From Aquisalimonas lutea (GTDB taxonomy: Bacteria; Pseudomonadota; Gammaproteobacteria; Nitrococcales; Aquisalimonadaceae): a DNA stretch of 64,000 nt. Both the position numbers and the translations under genes were made by a program. The stretch is taken from assembly GCF_030409225.1 (NCBI RefSeq), contig NZ_JAUFPK010000005.1, forward strand, positions 172,900 through 236,899, read 5' to 3'. Shown piece after piece: positions 45,629-53,922 of the stretch. Every line of letters starts with the position of its first letter. Position 1 is the stretch's first letter. Below the pieces are notes generated by a model that was given only the letters and a program-made list of their open reading frames with translations, had not been told where the DNA came from and made no database searches.

Positions 45629-45658
45629 GGTCATTGCGACCCATAACCGAGGACAGGC

Positions 45659-46438
45659 ATGAGCATTCGTACCGAGCGCCATGACGGCGTGCTCGTCGTC
45701 ACCCTGGACCGGCCGGACAAGCGCAATGCGCTCACCGGCGAGATGTATGACACGCTGCGCGCCACCATGGGCGAGGCACGCAGCGATGGCGACGTGCGCG
45801 CGGTGCTGCTCCAGGGCGCGGGCGAGAACTTCACCGCCGGCAACGATCTGCAGGACTTCGGTCCCGGGGCGGCGGAGCGGGTGGCCAGCGGCGAGAAGCC
45901 GCCGGCCATGAAGCTCATCGACGACATGGTGGACTTCGACAAGCCCCTGGTGGCGTCGGTGCGCGGCCATGCCGTGGGCATCGGCACGACGATCCTGCTC
46001 CACTGCGACGTGGTCGCCGCCGGCGACACGGCGACGTTCTCCCTGCCGTTCGCGCGCCTGGGGCTGGTGCCGGAGTTCGCCAGCAGCTACCTGCTGCCGA
46101 TGCTCGCCGGGCGGGTGAAGGCCAGTCACACGCTGCTGCTGGGCGAGGCCTTCGACCGCGAGCGCGCGCGGGAGCTGGGCATCGTCTCCATGAGCTGCAG
46201 CGACGCCGAGCTGGACGAGCAGGCCATGGCCGCGGCGCAGAAGCTGGCCGCCCTGCCGCCCCAGGCCCTGCGCGCCACCAAGCGGCTGATCAACAGCGCC
46301 TTCCAGCAGGAGCGCCTGCGCGACGCCATCGCCCGCGAGAGCGAGGCCTTCAACGCGGGCCTGGTCTCGGAGGAGCACCAGGAGGCCGTGGCCGCCTTCT
46401 TCGAGAAGCGCCAGCCGGATTTCAGCCGCTTCAGCTGA
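45659..46438 (+). CDS. Enoyl-CoA hydratase/isomerase family protein
   Basis: Crotonase-family enzyme, 259 residues. VVTLDRPDKRNALTGEMYDTL, ENFTAGNDLQDF (oxyanion hole strand) and ASVRGHAVGIGTTILLHCDVVA followed by FSLPFARLGLVPEFASSYLLP are the standard blocks. The ND(L) in place of GGDI and the Glu in LVPEFAS are typical of the PaaG/PaaB-like or isomerase branch rather than strict hydratases. The ATG at 45659 is preceded by GAGGACAGGC. It ends 53 bases before palindrome D. Confidence 0.88.
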   Translation: MSIRTERHDGVLVVTLDRPDKRNALTGEMYDTLRATMGEARSDGDVRAVLLQGAGENFTAGNDLQDFGPGAAERVASGEKPPAMKLIDDMVDFDKPLVASVRGHAVGIGTTILLHCDVVAAGDTATFSLPFARLGLVPEFASSYLLPMLAGRVKASHTLLLGEAFDRERARELGIVSMSCSDAELDEQAMAAAQKLAALPPQALRATKRLINSAFQQERLRDAIARESEAFNAGLVSEEHQEAVAAFFEKRQPDFSRFS

Positions 46439-46490
46439 AGCTGCGCGACGGACTTCCTCCAAAGCCGAGTGAACGGCGGATACCTGCGCG

Positions 46491-46714
46491 TTATTCCGGG
46501 TGCGGGGTTCCGGGTTGCGGTGACTTGCGTAGCGCCGGAGCGCAGGGCGTCCGGCCCCGAAGGGGTGGCGGCAGGGATGCCGCCACCGGCTGTCAGCACA
46601 GGGATGTGCTGTCAGCCGGCCAGCCCGGAGCGGAGGATAGGCCCCTGCTTCCTGCGAAGCAGGGGCCGTAAGCGGAGCTCGGAGCCGCAACCCGGAACCC
46701 CGCACCCGGAATAA
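46491..46714 (+). repeat. Palindromic three-stem element, copy D
   Basis: Outer arms 46491-46520 and 46685-46714 are perfect 30/30 inverted repeats. Hairpin 1 (46564-46587) has stem GGTGGCGGC/GCCGCCACC and hairpin 2 (46588-46617) has stem GGCTG-T-CAGCAC/GTGCTG-T-CAGCC; both have loop AGGGAT. An extra stem, GGCCCCTGCTT/AAGCAGGGGCC with loop CCTGCG, lies at 46640-46667 and is shared in altered form with copy E. It sits between two convergent enoyl-CoA hydratase genes, in the 417 bp gene-free gap 46439-46855 that also holds the REP-like pair at 46734-46802. Confidence 0.85.
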
Positions 46715-46733
46715 CCCATCCGTGAGCCCGCAG

Positions 46734-46770
46734 CCTGACGGGCTGAATGCTGGGTTTCAGTCCCGACAGG
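46734..46770. repeat. Imperfect palindrome, partner of the REP-like stem
   Basis: CCTGACGGGCTGAA (46734-46747) faces TTCAGTCCCGACAGG (46756-46770) with small bulges around GCTGGG. It lies 10 bases before the REP-like hairpin at 46780-46802, giving a BIME-like pair. Confidence 0.5.
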
Positions 46771-46779
46771 TATACCGGC

Positions 46780-46802
46780 TCGGGGCTGAAGCCCCTCCTA
46801 CA
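46780..46802 (-). repeat. REP-like hairpin, copy 1
   Basis: Reads on the minus strand as TGTAGGAGGGGCTTCAGCCC then CGA. The stem GGGGCT/AGCCCC is preceded by the GTAGGAG head found in Pseudomonas-type REP sequences. A second copy with a different but still paired stem is at 61765-61788. Confidence 0.65.
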
Positions 46803-46855
46803 GCGAGTTCCGCGCAGCCACCTCTACGGTGATCCCTGTGCAGCGGCTGCGGTAC

Positions 46856-47644
46856 TCACCAGCGCGGCTTGCGCTTCTCCAGGAACGCATCGATGCCCTC
46901 GCGGGCGGCCTCGGTGTCCATGTTGCAGGCCATGGTCTCCGAGGCATCGGTGTAGGCGCCGGCCAGGTCCTTGTCGCTCTGGCGGTAGAACAGCGCCTTG
47001 CCGGCCTGGATGGCTTCCGGCGGCCGGGCGGCGATCTTCTCCGCCAGCTCGGTGGCGGCCCCGGCCAGGGCGTCGTCGTCCACCACGCGGTTGACCAGCC
47101 CCAGCCGGGCGGCTTCCTCGGCGTCGACGAAGTCCCCGGTGAACAGCATCTCCAGGGCGTTCTTGCGCGGAACCACCCGGCTGACGGCCACCGCCGGGGT
47201 GCTGCAGAAAAGCCCCAGGTTGATCCCCGAGGTGGCGAAGCGCGCCGAGCGGCCCGCGACGGCCAGGTCCGCCGTGGCGACGAGCTGGCAGCCGGCGGCG
47301 GTGGCAATGCCCTGGACCTGGGCGATCACCGGTTGCGGCAGGCTGACGATGCGCTGCATGAAGGCGCTGCAGCGCTCGAACAGGGCCTGGTGGGCGGCGC
47401 GATCCTCGGTGGACCGGACTTCCCGCAGGTCGTGGCCGGCGGAGAAGGCCTTGCCCTCGGCATCCAGGATCACGACGCGGATGCTGTCGTCGGCGGCGAT
47501 GGCATCCAGGGCGGTGTGCAGGGCCTCGATGACGTCGGCCCGCAGCGGGTTGTAGCGGTCGGGCTCGTTGAAGCCGACGCGGGCGATGGCGCCTTCCTGG
47601 CGTACCCGGATGGGGCTTTCGGTGTTGGGGGCGGGTTGGCTCAT
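46856..47644 (-). CDS. Enoyl-CoA hydratase/isomerase family protein
   Basis: 262-residue crotonase-family protein: VGFNEPDRYNPLRADVIEAL, GKAFSAGHDLREVRS (oxyanion hole), AQVQGIATAAGCQLVATADLAVA and FATSGINLGLFCSTPAVAVSR. The usual catalytic Glu at the end of the GL(F/V)P block is replaced (LFCSTPA), so hydratase activity is doubtful and a CoA-thioester isomerase or hydrolase is possible. The ATG at 47644 has GGAGGAAACC upstream. Palindromes D and E flank this gene, downstream and upstream respectively. Confidence 0.86.
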   Translation of the reverse strand: MSQPAPNTESPIRVRQEGAIARVGFNEPDRYNPLRADVIEALHTALDAIAADDSIRVVILDAEGKAFSAGHDLREVRSTEDRAAHQALFERCSAFMQRIVSLPQPVIAQVQGIATAAGCQLVATADLAVAGRSARFATSGINLGLFCSTPAVAVSRVVPRKNALEMLFTGDFVDAEEAARLGLVNRVVDDDALAGAATELAEKIAARPPEAIQAGKALFYRQSDKDLAGAYTDASETMACNMDTEAAREGIDAFLEKRKPRW

Positions 47645-47680
47645 GGTTTCCTCCGTCGATTCGTCAGGCTCATTCGGGGG

Positions 47681-47907
47681 CCGTGCGGGCGCGGGAGGGT
47701 CCGGTTCGGGCTCCGGAGCTTCGCTTACGGCTCCCTGCTTCTGCTGAAGCAGGGAGCCTATCCTCCGCTCCGGGCTGGCCGGCTGACAGCACATCCCTGT
47801 GCCGACAGCCGGTGGCGGCATCCCTGCCGCCACCCCGTTGGGGCCGGGCGCCCTGCGCTCCGGCGCTGCGCGAGTCGCCCGAACCGGACCCTCCCGCACC
47901 CGCACGG
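47681..47907 (-). repeat. Palindromic three-stem element, copy E
   Basis: Outer arms 47681-47710 and 47878-47907 pair at 29 of 30 positions. The core is in the reverse orientation: hairpin 2 at 47781-47810 and hairpin 1 at 47811-47834, both with loop ATCCCT. The extra stem seen in copy D reappears as GGCTCCCTGCTT with AAGCAGGGAGCC, again paired although the bases differ. It lies between the acyl-CoA synthetase gene and the enoyl-CoA hydratase gene that follows it on the minus strand. Confidence 0.85.
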
Positions 47908-47938
47908 CGCGCATTGGGTGACCCGTCAATGGTACTCA

Positions 47939-49579
47939 TCAGTCCGCCAGCTCCCGCGCGCGGTCGCGCAGCGCGAACTTCTGGATCTTGCCGGTCGATG
48001 TCTTGGGCAGCTCCTCGAAGACCACCGTCTTCGGCGCCTTGAAATGGGCCATGTTGTCGCGGCAGAAGGCGATGATGTCCTCGGCGGTGGTGTCCTCGTG
48101 GCCGGCGTGCAGGGTGACGAAGGCGCACGGGGTCTCGCCCCACTTGTCGTCGGGGCGGGCCACCACGGCGCACTCCAGCACCGCCGGGTGGCGGTAGAGG
48201 ACGTCCTCCACCTCGATGGTGGAGATGTTCTCGCCGCCGGAGATGATCACGTCCTTGAGCCGGTCCTTGATCTCCACGTAGCCGTCCGGGTGCCACACGG
48301 CCAGGTCGCCGGTGTGGTACCAGCCGCCGGAGAAGGCCTTGTCGGTGGCCTCGGGGTTCTTGAGGTAGCCCTTCATGACGGTGTTGCCGCGCATGAAGAT
48401 CTCGCCCATGGTCTCGCCGTCCTGGGGGACCGGCTCCAGCGTCTCGGAGTCGGCCACCATGACCCCTTCCAGGGTGTGGTAGCGCACGCCCTGGCGGGCC
48501 TTGACGCGGGCGCGCTGCTCCACGGGCAGCTCGTCCCACTCCTCGTGCCAGGCGCATACCGTCACCGGCCCGTAGACCTCCGTGAGGCCATAGACGTGGG
48601 TCAGGCGGAAGCCCATGGCCTCGATGCCGGCGATGACCTGGGCCGGCGGCGCGGCCGCGGCGGTCATGATCTTGACCTCGTGCTCCATCCCCTGTTTCGC
48701 CTCGTCCGGGGCGTTCAGCAGGCCGTTGAGGACGATGGGCGCGCCGCACAGGTGGGTGACGCCGTGGGCCTTGATCAGCTCCAGGATGCGGACCGGCTCC
48801 ACCCGCCGCAGGCAGACGTGGGTGCCGGCGCAGGCAGTGACGGTCCAGGGGAAGCACCAGCCGTTGCAGTGGAACATGGGCAGGGTCCAGAGATAGACCG
48901 GGTGGCCGGCCATGTCCCAGACCATGGTGTTGCCCACCGCGTTCAGGTAGGCGCCCCGGTGATGGTAGACCACGCCCTTGGGGTTGCCGGTGGTGCCGGA
49001 AGTGTAGTTCAGGGCGATGGCGTTCCATTCGTCGGCGGGCGGCGTGTAGCGGTAGTCCGGATCGCCCTCGGTGAGAAGCGCCTCGTAGTCCAGCGGGCCG
49101 ATGGCCTCGCCGCCGTCGAATTCCGGGTCGTTGACGTCCACCACCAGGATGTCGTGTCGCACCTGAGCCAGGGCGTCGCGGATCACCGGCGTGAACTCCC
49201 GGTCCACCAGGATCACCGATGCCTCGCCGTGGTCGAGCATGAAGGCGATGGCCTCGGCATCCAGCCGGATGTTCAGGGCGTTGAGGGTGGCACCGGTCAT
49301 GGGCACGCCGAAGTGCGCCTCCAGCATCTCCGGGATGTTGGGCAGCATGGCGGCGACGGTGTCGCCCTTGCCGATGCCGCGCCGCTCCAGGGCGCTGGCC
49401 AGGCGCCGGCAGCGCTCGGCGGTTCGTGCCCAGGTGCGGCGCGTGTCGCCGTGGATGACGGCGGTGTGCTCGGGATAGACGGACGCCGTGCGGTCCAGGA
49501 ACGTCAGCGGGGTCAGCGGCGCGTAGTTGGCCGGGTTCTGCGCCAGGTGCTGCTCGTAGATGTCGGTGCCTCCGGACAT
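47939..49579 (-). CDS. Acyl-CoA synthetase, medium/long-chain type
   Basis: AMP-forming ligase, 546 residues. YTSGTTGNPKGVVYHHRGAY is the ATP motif, WTLPMFHCNGWCFPW the family's W-rich block, VYGLTEVYGPVTVC the A5 motif, WYHTGDLAVWHPDGYVEIKD the hinge and ISGGENISTIEVEDVLYRHP the A8 loop; TSTGKIQKFALR carries the C-terminal Lys. Closest in layout to the fatty-acyl synthetases often called AlkK or medium-chain FadD. GGAGGAG fixes ATG 49579. Its enoyl-CoA hydratase neighbour is on the same strand, separated by palindrome E. Confidence 0.92.
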   Translation of the reverse strand: MSGGTDIYEQHLAQNPANYAPLTPLTFLDRTASVYPEHTAVIHGDTRRTWARTAERCRRLASALERRGIGKGDTVAAMLPNIPEMLEAHFGVPMTGATLNALNIRLDAEAIAFMLDHGEASVILVDREFTPVIRDALAQVRHDILVVDVNDPEFDGGEAIGPLDYEALLTEGDPDYRYTPPADEWNAIALNYTSGTTGNPKGVVYHHRGAYLNAVGNTMVWDMAGHPVYLWTLPMFHCNGWCFPWTVTACAGTHVCLRRVEPVRILELIKAHGVTHLCGAPIVLNGLLNAPDEAKQGMEHEVKIMTAAAAPPAQVIAGIEAMGFRLTHVYGLTEVYGPVTVCAWHEEWDELPVEQRARVKARQGVRYHTLEGVMVADSETLEPVPQDGETMGEIFMRGNTVMKGYLKNPEATDKAFSGGWYHTGDLAVWHPDGYVEIKDRLKDVIISGGENISTIEVEDVLYRHPAVLECAVVARPDDKWGETPCAFVTLHAGHEDTTAEDIIAFCRDNMAHFKAPKTVVFEELPKTSTGKIQKFALRDRARELAD

Positions 49580-49737
49580 GCCCGCGTCTCCTCCGTCTTT
49601 CCGTACCGGTGTTATTGGTGTGCCGTGTCCACGAGCGTACCACCGCCGGGACGGCGGCCAAACGGCAGATGACACGACGCCGCTGCCTGGGCGAGAATCC
49701 CGGAAACGTGGCGACCCCCGGAAGGAGAGAGCGGATC

Positions 49738-50211
49738 ATGACGGACGAGATCAGCCGCTTGCGGCGCATTCTGGCCGACTACCGCAACGTGGCGGTGGTA
49801 GGGCTGTCGGCCAACTGGTACCGGCCCAGCTACTTCGCGGCCAAGTACCTGCTGGATCACGGCTACAATGTCATCCCGGTGAATCCCGTCTACCCGGAGA
49901 TCCTCGGCTGCCGCAGCTACCCGGATCTGCGCAGCATTCCAGAGCCGGTGGACGTGGTAGACATCTTCCGCAGGCCCGAGGAGGTGCCGGCGCTGGTGGA
50001 CGAGGCCGTTGCCATCGGTGCCAAGGTGGTCTGGATGCAGATCGGCATCGTCCACGAGGAGGCCGCGGCCCGGGCGCGCGAGGCCGGCCTGGAGGTGGTG
50101 ATGAACCGCTGCATGAAGATCGAGTACGGGCGGCTGTTCGGCGGCCTGAACTGGATGGGCGTGAACACCGGCGTGATCTCGGCGAAGCGGCCGGCCCACG
50201 TCCCCTTCTGA
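49738..50211 (+). CDS. CoA-binding domain protein (YccU type)
   Basis: Small Rossmann-fold CoA-binding protein, 157 residues. VAVVGLSANWYRPSYFAAKY (residues about 18-37) is the nucleotide loop, VIPVNPVYPEILGCRSYPDL and AIGAKVVWMQIGIVHEEAAA the CoA-contact part and VVMNRCMKIEYGRL the C-terminal signature. A lone acyl-carrier or regulatory role is assumed; family members lack an attached ligase. GGAAGGAG precedes the ATG. metY follows after 35 bp. Confidence 0.9.
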   Translation: MTDEISRLRRILADYRNVAVVGLSANWYRPSYFAAKYLLDHGYNVIPVNPVYPEILGCRSYPDLRSIPEPVDVVDIFRRPEEVPALVDEAVAIGAKVVWMQIGIVHEEAAARAREAGLEVVMNRCMKIEYGRLFGGLNWMGVNTGVISAKRPAHVPF

Positions 50212-50246
50212 TACCCTGCTGATCCACCCCGGGGAGCGCGGATCCC

Positions 50247-51524
50247 ATGAGTGACAGAGAATTCGGTTTCGAGACCCTGTGCCTGCATGCCGGGCACATC
50301 CCGGACGCGGCCACCGGCGCCCGGGCCGTGCCCATCTACCAGACCACGTCCTACGTGTTCGACAGCACGGACCACGCGGCCAGCCTGTTCAACCTGCAGA
50401 CCTTCGGCAACATCTACGGCCGCATGAACAACCCCACCACGGCGGTGCTGGAGGAGCGCATCGCCGCCCTGGAGGGCGGGCGCGCCTGCCTCGCCGTGGC
50501 CTCGGGCATGAGCGCGCAGATGACCGCGCTGCTGACGCTGTGCGAGCAGGGCGACGAGATCGTCGCCGCGCGCACGCTCTACGGCGGGACGTTCAGCCAG
50601 TTCCAGGTGACCTTCCGCAAGATGGGGATCACCGTCCATTTCGTGGACCCGAACGACCCGGAGAACTTCCGCAGGGCCATCACGCCGCGTACCAAGTGCC
50701 TGTATGCCGAGACCATCGGCAACCCGCTGGGCAATGTGCTGGACATCCGGGCGGTGGCGGATATCGCCCACGATGCCGGCATCCCGCTGGTGATGGACAA
50801 CACCCTGGCCAGCCCGCACCTGTGCCGGCCCATCGAGCACGGCGCCGACATCGTCGTCCACTCGGCCACCAAGTTTATCGGCGGCCACGGCACCACCCTG
50901 GGCGGGGTCATCGTGGAGTCGGGCAGCTTCCCCTGGGACAACGGCAACTTCCCGCAGATGATCGAGCCCTCCGAGGGCTACCATGGGGTGCGCTTCTACG
51001 AGACCTTCGGCGATTTCGCCTTCATCACCAAGTGCCGCGTGGAGACTTTGCGCACCCTGGGGGCGACGCTGTCGCCCATGAACGCCTTCCTGCTGATCCA
51101 GGGCGTGGAGACGCTGCCCCTGCGCATGGAGCGCCACTGCGACAACACCCTGCGCGTGGCCCGCTACCTGCAGGAGCACCCCCGGGTGAGCTGGGTGAAG
51201 TACGCCGGCCTCGAGGGCAATCCCTACCACGACCTGGCGCGCAAGTACCTGCCGCGGGGCGCCGGCGCGATTCTCACCTTCGGCGTCAAGGGCGGGCACG
51301 AGGCGGGCGTGCGCTTCATCGAGAGCTGCCAGTTCCTGAGCCATCTCGCCAATGTCGGCGACGCCAAGACCCTGGTGATCCATCCGGCATCCACCACCCA
51401 CCGGCAGATGGACGAGGAGCAGCAGCGGGTGGCGGGCGTCAGCCCCGACATGATTCGCCTGTCCGTGGGCATCGAGACCGCGGATGATATTCTCTGGGAC
51501 CTGGATCAGGCGCTCCAGGCCTGA
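50247..51524 (+). CDS. metY: O-acetylhomoserine sulfhydrylase (MetY)
   Basis: Cys/Met-metabolism PLP enzyme making homocysteine from O-acetylhomoserine and sulfide, 425 residues. ETLCLHAGHIPDAATGARAV at the N-terminus and NIYGRMNNPTTAVLEERIAALEGG are MetY-type. VHSATKFIGGHGTTLGGVIV holds the PLP lysine (K209), and HPASTTHRQMDEEQQ is the C-terminal conserved stretch. SD-like GGGGAGC lies upstream. Lengths above 420 favour MetY over MetB/MetC. Confidence 0.93.
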   Translation: MSDREFGFETLCLHAGHIPDAATGARAVPIYQTTSYVFDSTDHAASLFNLQTFGNIYGRMNNPTTAVLEERIAALEGGRACLAVASGMSAQMTALLTLCEQGDEIVAARTLYGGTFSQFQVTFRKMGITVHFVDPNDPENFRRAITPRTKCLYAETIGNPLGNVLDIRAVADIAHDAGIPLVMDNTLASPHLCRPIEHGADIVVHSATKFIGGHGTTLGGVIVESGSFPWDNGNFPQMIEPSEGYHGVRFYETFGDFAFITKCRVETLRTLGATLSPMNAFLLIQGVETLPLRMERHCDNTLRVARYLQEHPRVSWVKYAGLEGNPYHDLARKYLPRGAGAILTFGVKGGHEAGVRFIESCQFLSHLANVGDAKTLVIHPASTTHRQMDEEQQRVAGVSPDMIRLSVGIETADDILWDLDQALQA

Positions 51525-51568
51525 CACCGACCGTGCATTCCGCACACGGACCCACATAGGAGGGAGCC

Positions 51569-52909
51569 ATGAAACGTACGATTCTCACCACCGGCCTGGT
51601 TGTCGTCGTCGCCGCCGGCGGCGCGGCGTTCGCCCTGCCGCACTGGGCGGGCGGCGTTGCCGAGAAGCAGCACCAGGCCGCCTGGGACACCATCGCCGAG
51701 GACCCGCGGCTGGAGGTCGTCTCCAGGGAGTACAACCGCGGCATGCGGCAGTCCACGGCGCGCACCGAGCTGGCCATCACCGTGGGCGGGAACAACGCCA
51801 AGGGCGAGGTGCAAAGGCTGGTGTTCGTCGAGGAAGACACCATCCACCATGGCCCGGTGCTGCTCGGCGGCGACTCCGTGCTCGGCGCGGCGCGGGTCGA
51901 GTCGGTGGTGCGGCCGAGCGAGGAGACGGCGGCGGCGTATCCCGGCCTGGCCGGCGACAAGCCGCTGCTGACCGCGGACACCTTCGTGGCGTTCGACGGC
52001 AGCAGCCGGATGCGCTACGCAAGCCCCGCGCGGGAATGGCAGCAGGACGACGTGCACATGTCCTTCTCCGGGCTGAACGGTACGGCGCAGGTGAGCGCCG
52101 CCATGGACCGGATGGAGGGCGACGGCGCCATGGACAGCTTCCTTGTGGAGGGGCCGGATGCGCGGGCGGAGATCTCCGGGGTTACGTTCCGCAGCGACGC
52201 GCGTGCGCTGTCGTCGTGGCTGTGGACCGGCTCCACCGAGATGCAGGTCGACGGCATCCGCATCGAGGAGGCCGACGAGACGGTGGCCATCGACGGCGTG
52301 ACCCTGACCGCTTCCAGCGATGCCGAGGACGGGCTGCTCCAGGGGAGCATGGATCTGTCCGCCGAGTCCGTGGACACGCCCCGGGGGACGTTCTCCGAGG
52401 GCAGGCTGCGCGTGAGCAGCGGCAACCTCGACCAGGCCGCCATCGAGCAGATGGTCGAGTGGAGCCAGGCGATGGAGCGGGGCGAGCTGACGCCGCAGGA
52501 GCTGAATTCCCGGTTCATGAACATCTGGCCGGACCTGCTTGCCGCCAACCCCCGGCTGGCCATGGATGAGCTGCACCTGGAAACGCCGGAGGGGCCGTTC
52601 AGCGGCAGCGCCAGCGCGGAATGGACGGCGGGCCGGCCGGACATGAACAATCCCATGGCGCTGATCAACGGGTTGCTCATCGAGCTGCAGCTGTCGGGCC
52701 CGGAAGAGCGTGTCCGCACGCTGTTCTCGGAGATGACCGGTACCGCCAAGGGCGAGGCGACCGGCGACCGGCTGGCGGCGCTGGAGCAGCAGGGCCTGAT
52801 CGTGCTCCAGGACGGTGAGGTGAGTACGGAGCTCGCCCTGCGTGACGGCACGGTTCACGCCAACGGCACCAGCATGGGCTCCGTGTGGCAGTTCCTGGGC
52901 GCCCTGTAG
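51569..52909 (+). CDS. DUF945 / YdgA-family periplasmic protein
   Basis: 446 residues with a short hydrophobic N-terminus (ILTTGLVVVVAAGGAAFAL) that acts as a signal anchor, then a long beta-rich periplasmic domain of the DUF945 (YdgA) family. HGPVLLGGDSVLGAARVESV, typical of its repeat part, and NPRLAMDELHLETPEGPF near the C-terminus support this. Function unknown; relatives are inner-membrane associated. AGGAGGGAGCC fixes ATG 51569. Confidence 0.85.
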   Translation: MKRTILTTGLVVVVAAGGAAFALPHWAGGVAEKQHQAAWDTIAEDPRLEVVSREYNRGMRQSTARTELAITVGGNNAKGEVQRLVFVEEDTIHHGPVLLGGDSVLGAARVESVVRPSEETAAAYPGLAGDKPLLTADTFVAFDGSSRMRYASPAREWQQDDVHMSFSGLNGTAQVSAAMDRMEGDGAMDSFLVEGPDARAEISGVTFRSDARALSSWLWTGSTEMQVDGIRIEEADETVAIDGVTLTASSDAEDGLLQGSMDLSAESVDTPRGTFSEGRLRVSSGNLDQAAIEQMVEWSQAMERGELTPQELNSRFMNIWPDLLAANPRLAMDELHLETPEGPFSGSASAEWTAGRPDMNNPMALINGLLIELQLSGPEERVRTLFSEMTGTAKGEATGDRLAALEQQGLIVLQDGEVSTELALRDGTVHANGTSMGSVWQFLGAL

Positions 52910-52960
52910 GCGCACCTTTTCCGGCGCCGCCGAGGGCGCCGGGCAACGCGAGGACGACCG

Positions 52961-53833
52961 ATGTTTCAGCCGAATCTGTTCCATGGCCAGCGCATCCTCG
53001 TCACCGGCGGCGGCACCGGCCTGGGCCGGGGCATGGCCGAGAAATTCCTGGAGCTGGGCGCGGACGTGTACATCTGCGGCCGGCGCCGGTCCGTGTGCGA
53101 GGACACGGCGCGCGAGCTCGAGGAGCGCCACGGGGGCAGCGTGACCCCGTTCGGCCTGGATATCCGCGATCCGCAGGCGGTGGACGACATGGTGGCCGCC
53201 ATCTTCGAGGACGGTCCGCTGACCGGGCTGGTGAACAACGCCGCCGGCAACTTCATCAGCCGCACCCAGGATCTGTCGCCGCGCGGGTTCGACGCCATCG
53301 CCAACATCGTCATGCACGGCACGTTCTACGTGACCCAGGCGGTGGGCAAGCGCTGGATCGCCGGCGGCCATCCGGGCAGCGTGGTCTCCATCGTGGTCAC
53401 CTGGGTCGAGAACGGCGGGCCGTTCGTGGTGCCCTCGGCCATGAGCAAGTCCGCGGTGAACACCATGACCAAGTCCCTGGCCACGGAATGGGGCGGCTAC
53501 GGCATCCGCCTGAATGCCATCGCCCCCGGCGAGATCCCCACGGAAGGCATGAGCAAGCGCCTCAACCCCGGCGAGCAGCCGGGCCAGCGGACTGCCCGCA
53601 TCAACCCCATGGGGCGGTGCGGCACCATGGAAGAGCTGCAGAATCTCGCCACGTTCCTGCTGTCCGACGGCTGCCCGTGGCTCACCGGCCAGACCGTCAC
53701 CATGGACGGCGGCGGCTCCCTGGCCACCGGCGGCAATTTCTACGAGCTGCGCGAGTGGACCGACGAGCAGTGGCAGCAGGCCCGGGAAGCCATCCAGTCC
53801 CAGAACGACAAGGACCGCGGCCAGCGTTCCTGA
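52961..53833 (+). CDS. DECR-type short-chain reductase (2,4-dienoyl-CoA reductase-like)
   Basis: SDR protein, 290 residues. ILVTGGGTGLGRGMAEKFLE is the NADPH loop and LVNNAAGNFISRT the NNAG-type motif. In place of the common YxxxK it has VVPSAMSKSAVNTMTKSLAT, the arrangement of mitochondrial and peroxisomal 2,4-dienoyl-CoA reductases, where another Tyr and the Lys are used. So reduction of polyunsaturated enoyl-CoA during beta-oxidation is likely, which fits the neighbouring acyl-CoA genes. GAGGACGACC before ATG 52961. Confidence 0.87.
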   Translation: MFQPNLFHGQRILVTGGGTGLGRGMAEKFLELGADVYICGRRRSVCEDTARELEERHGGSVTPFGLDIRDPQAVDDMVAAIFEDGPLTGLVNNAAGNFISRTQDLSPRGFDAIANIVMHGTFYVTQAVGKRWIAGGHPGSVVSIVVTWVENGGPFVVPSAMSKSAVNTMTKSLATEWGGYGIRLNAIAPGEIPTEGMSKRLNPGEQPGQRTARINPMGRCGTMEELQNLATFLLSDGCPWLTGQTVTMDGGGSLATGGNFYELREWTDEQWQQAREAIQSQNDKDRGQRS

Positions 53834-53922
53834 AGGCGCCGCGAGCGCGGCGCGACCCACGCCGGCAGGGACGCTGCGGCGGCGCGCCGCGTCATTCACC
53901 CGTGCGACAGTGAGTGCCGTTC

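Noticed and set aside
46439-46855. Small ORFs inside palindrome D and its flanks
   Set aside because: Frames follow the repeat sequence, have no SD and appear in other frames of copies A, B and E, so they are by-products of the repeat.
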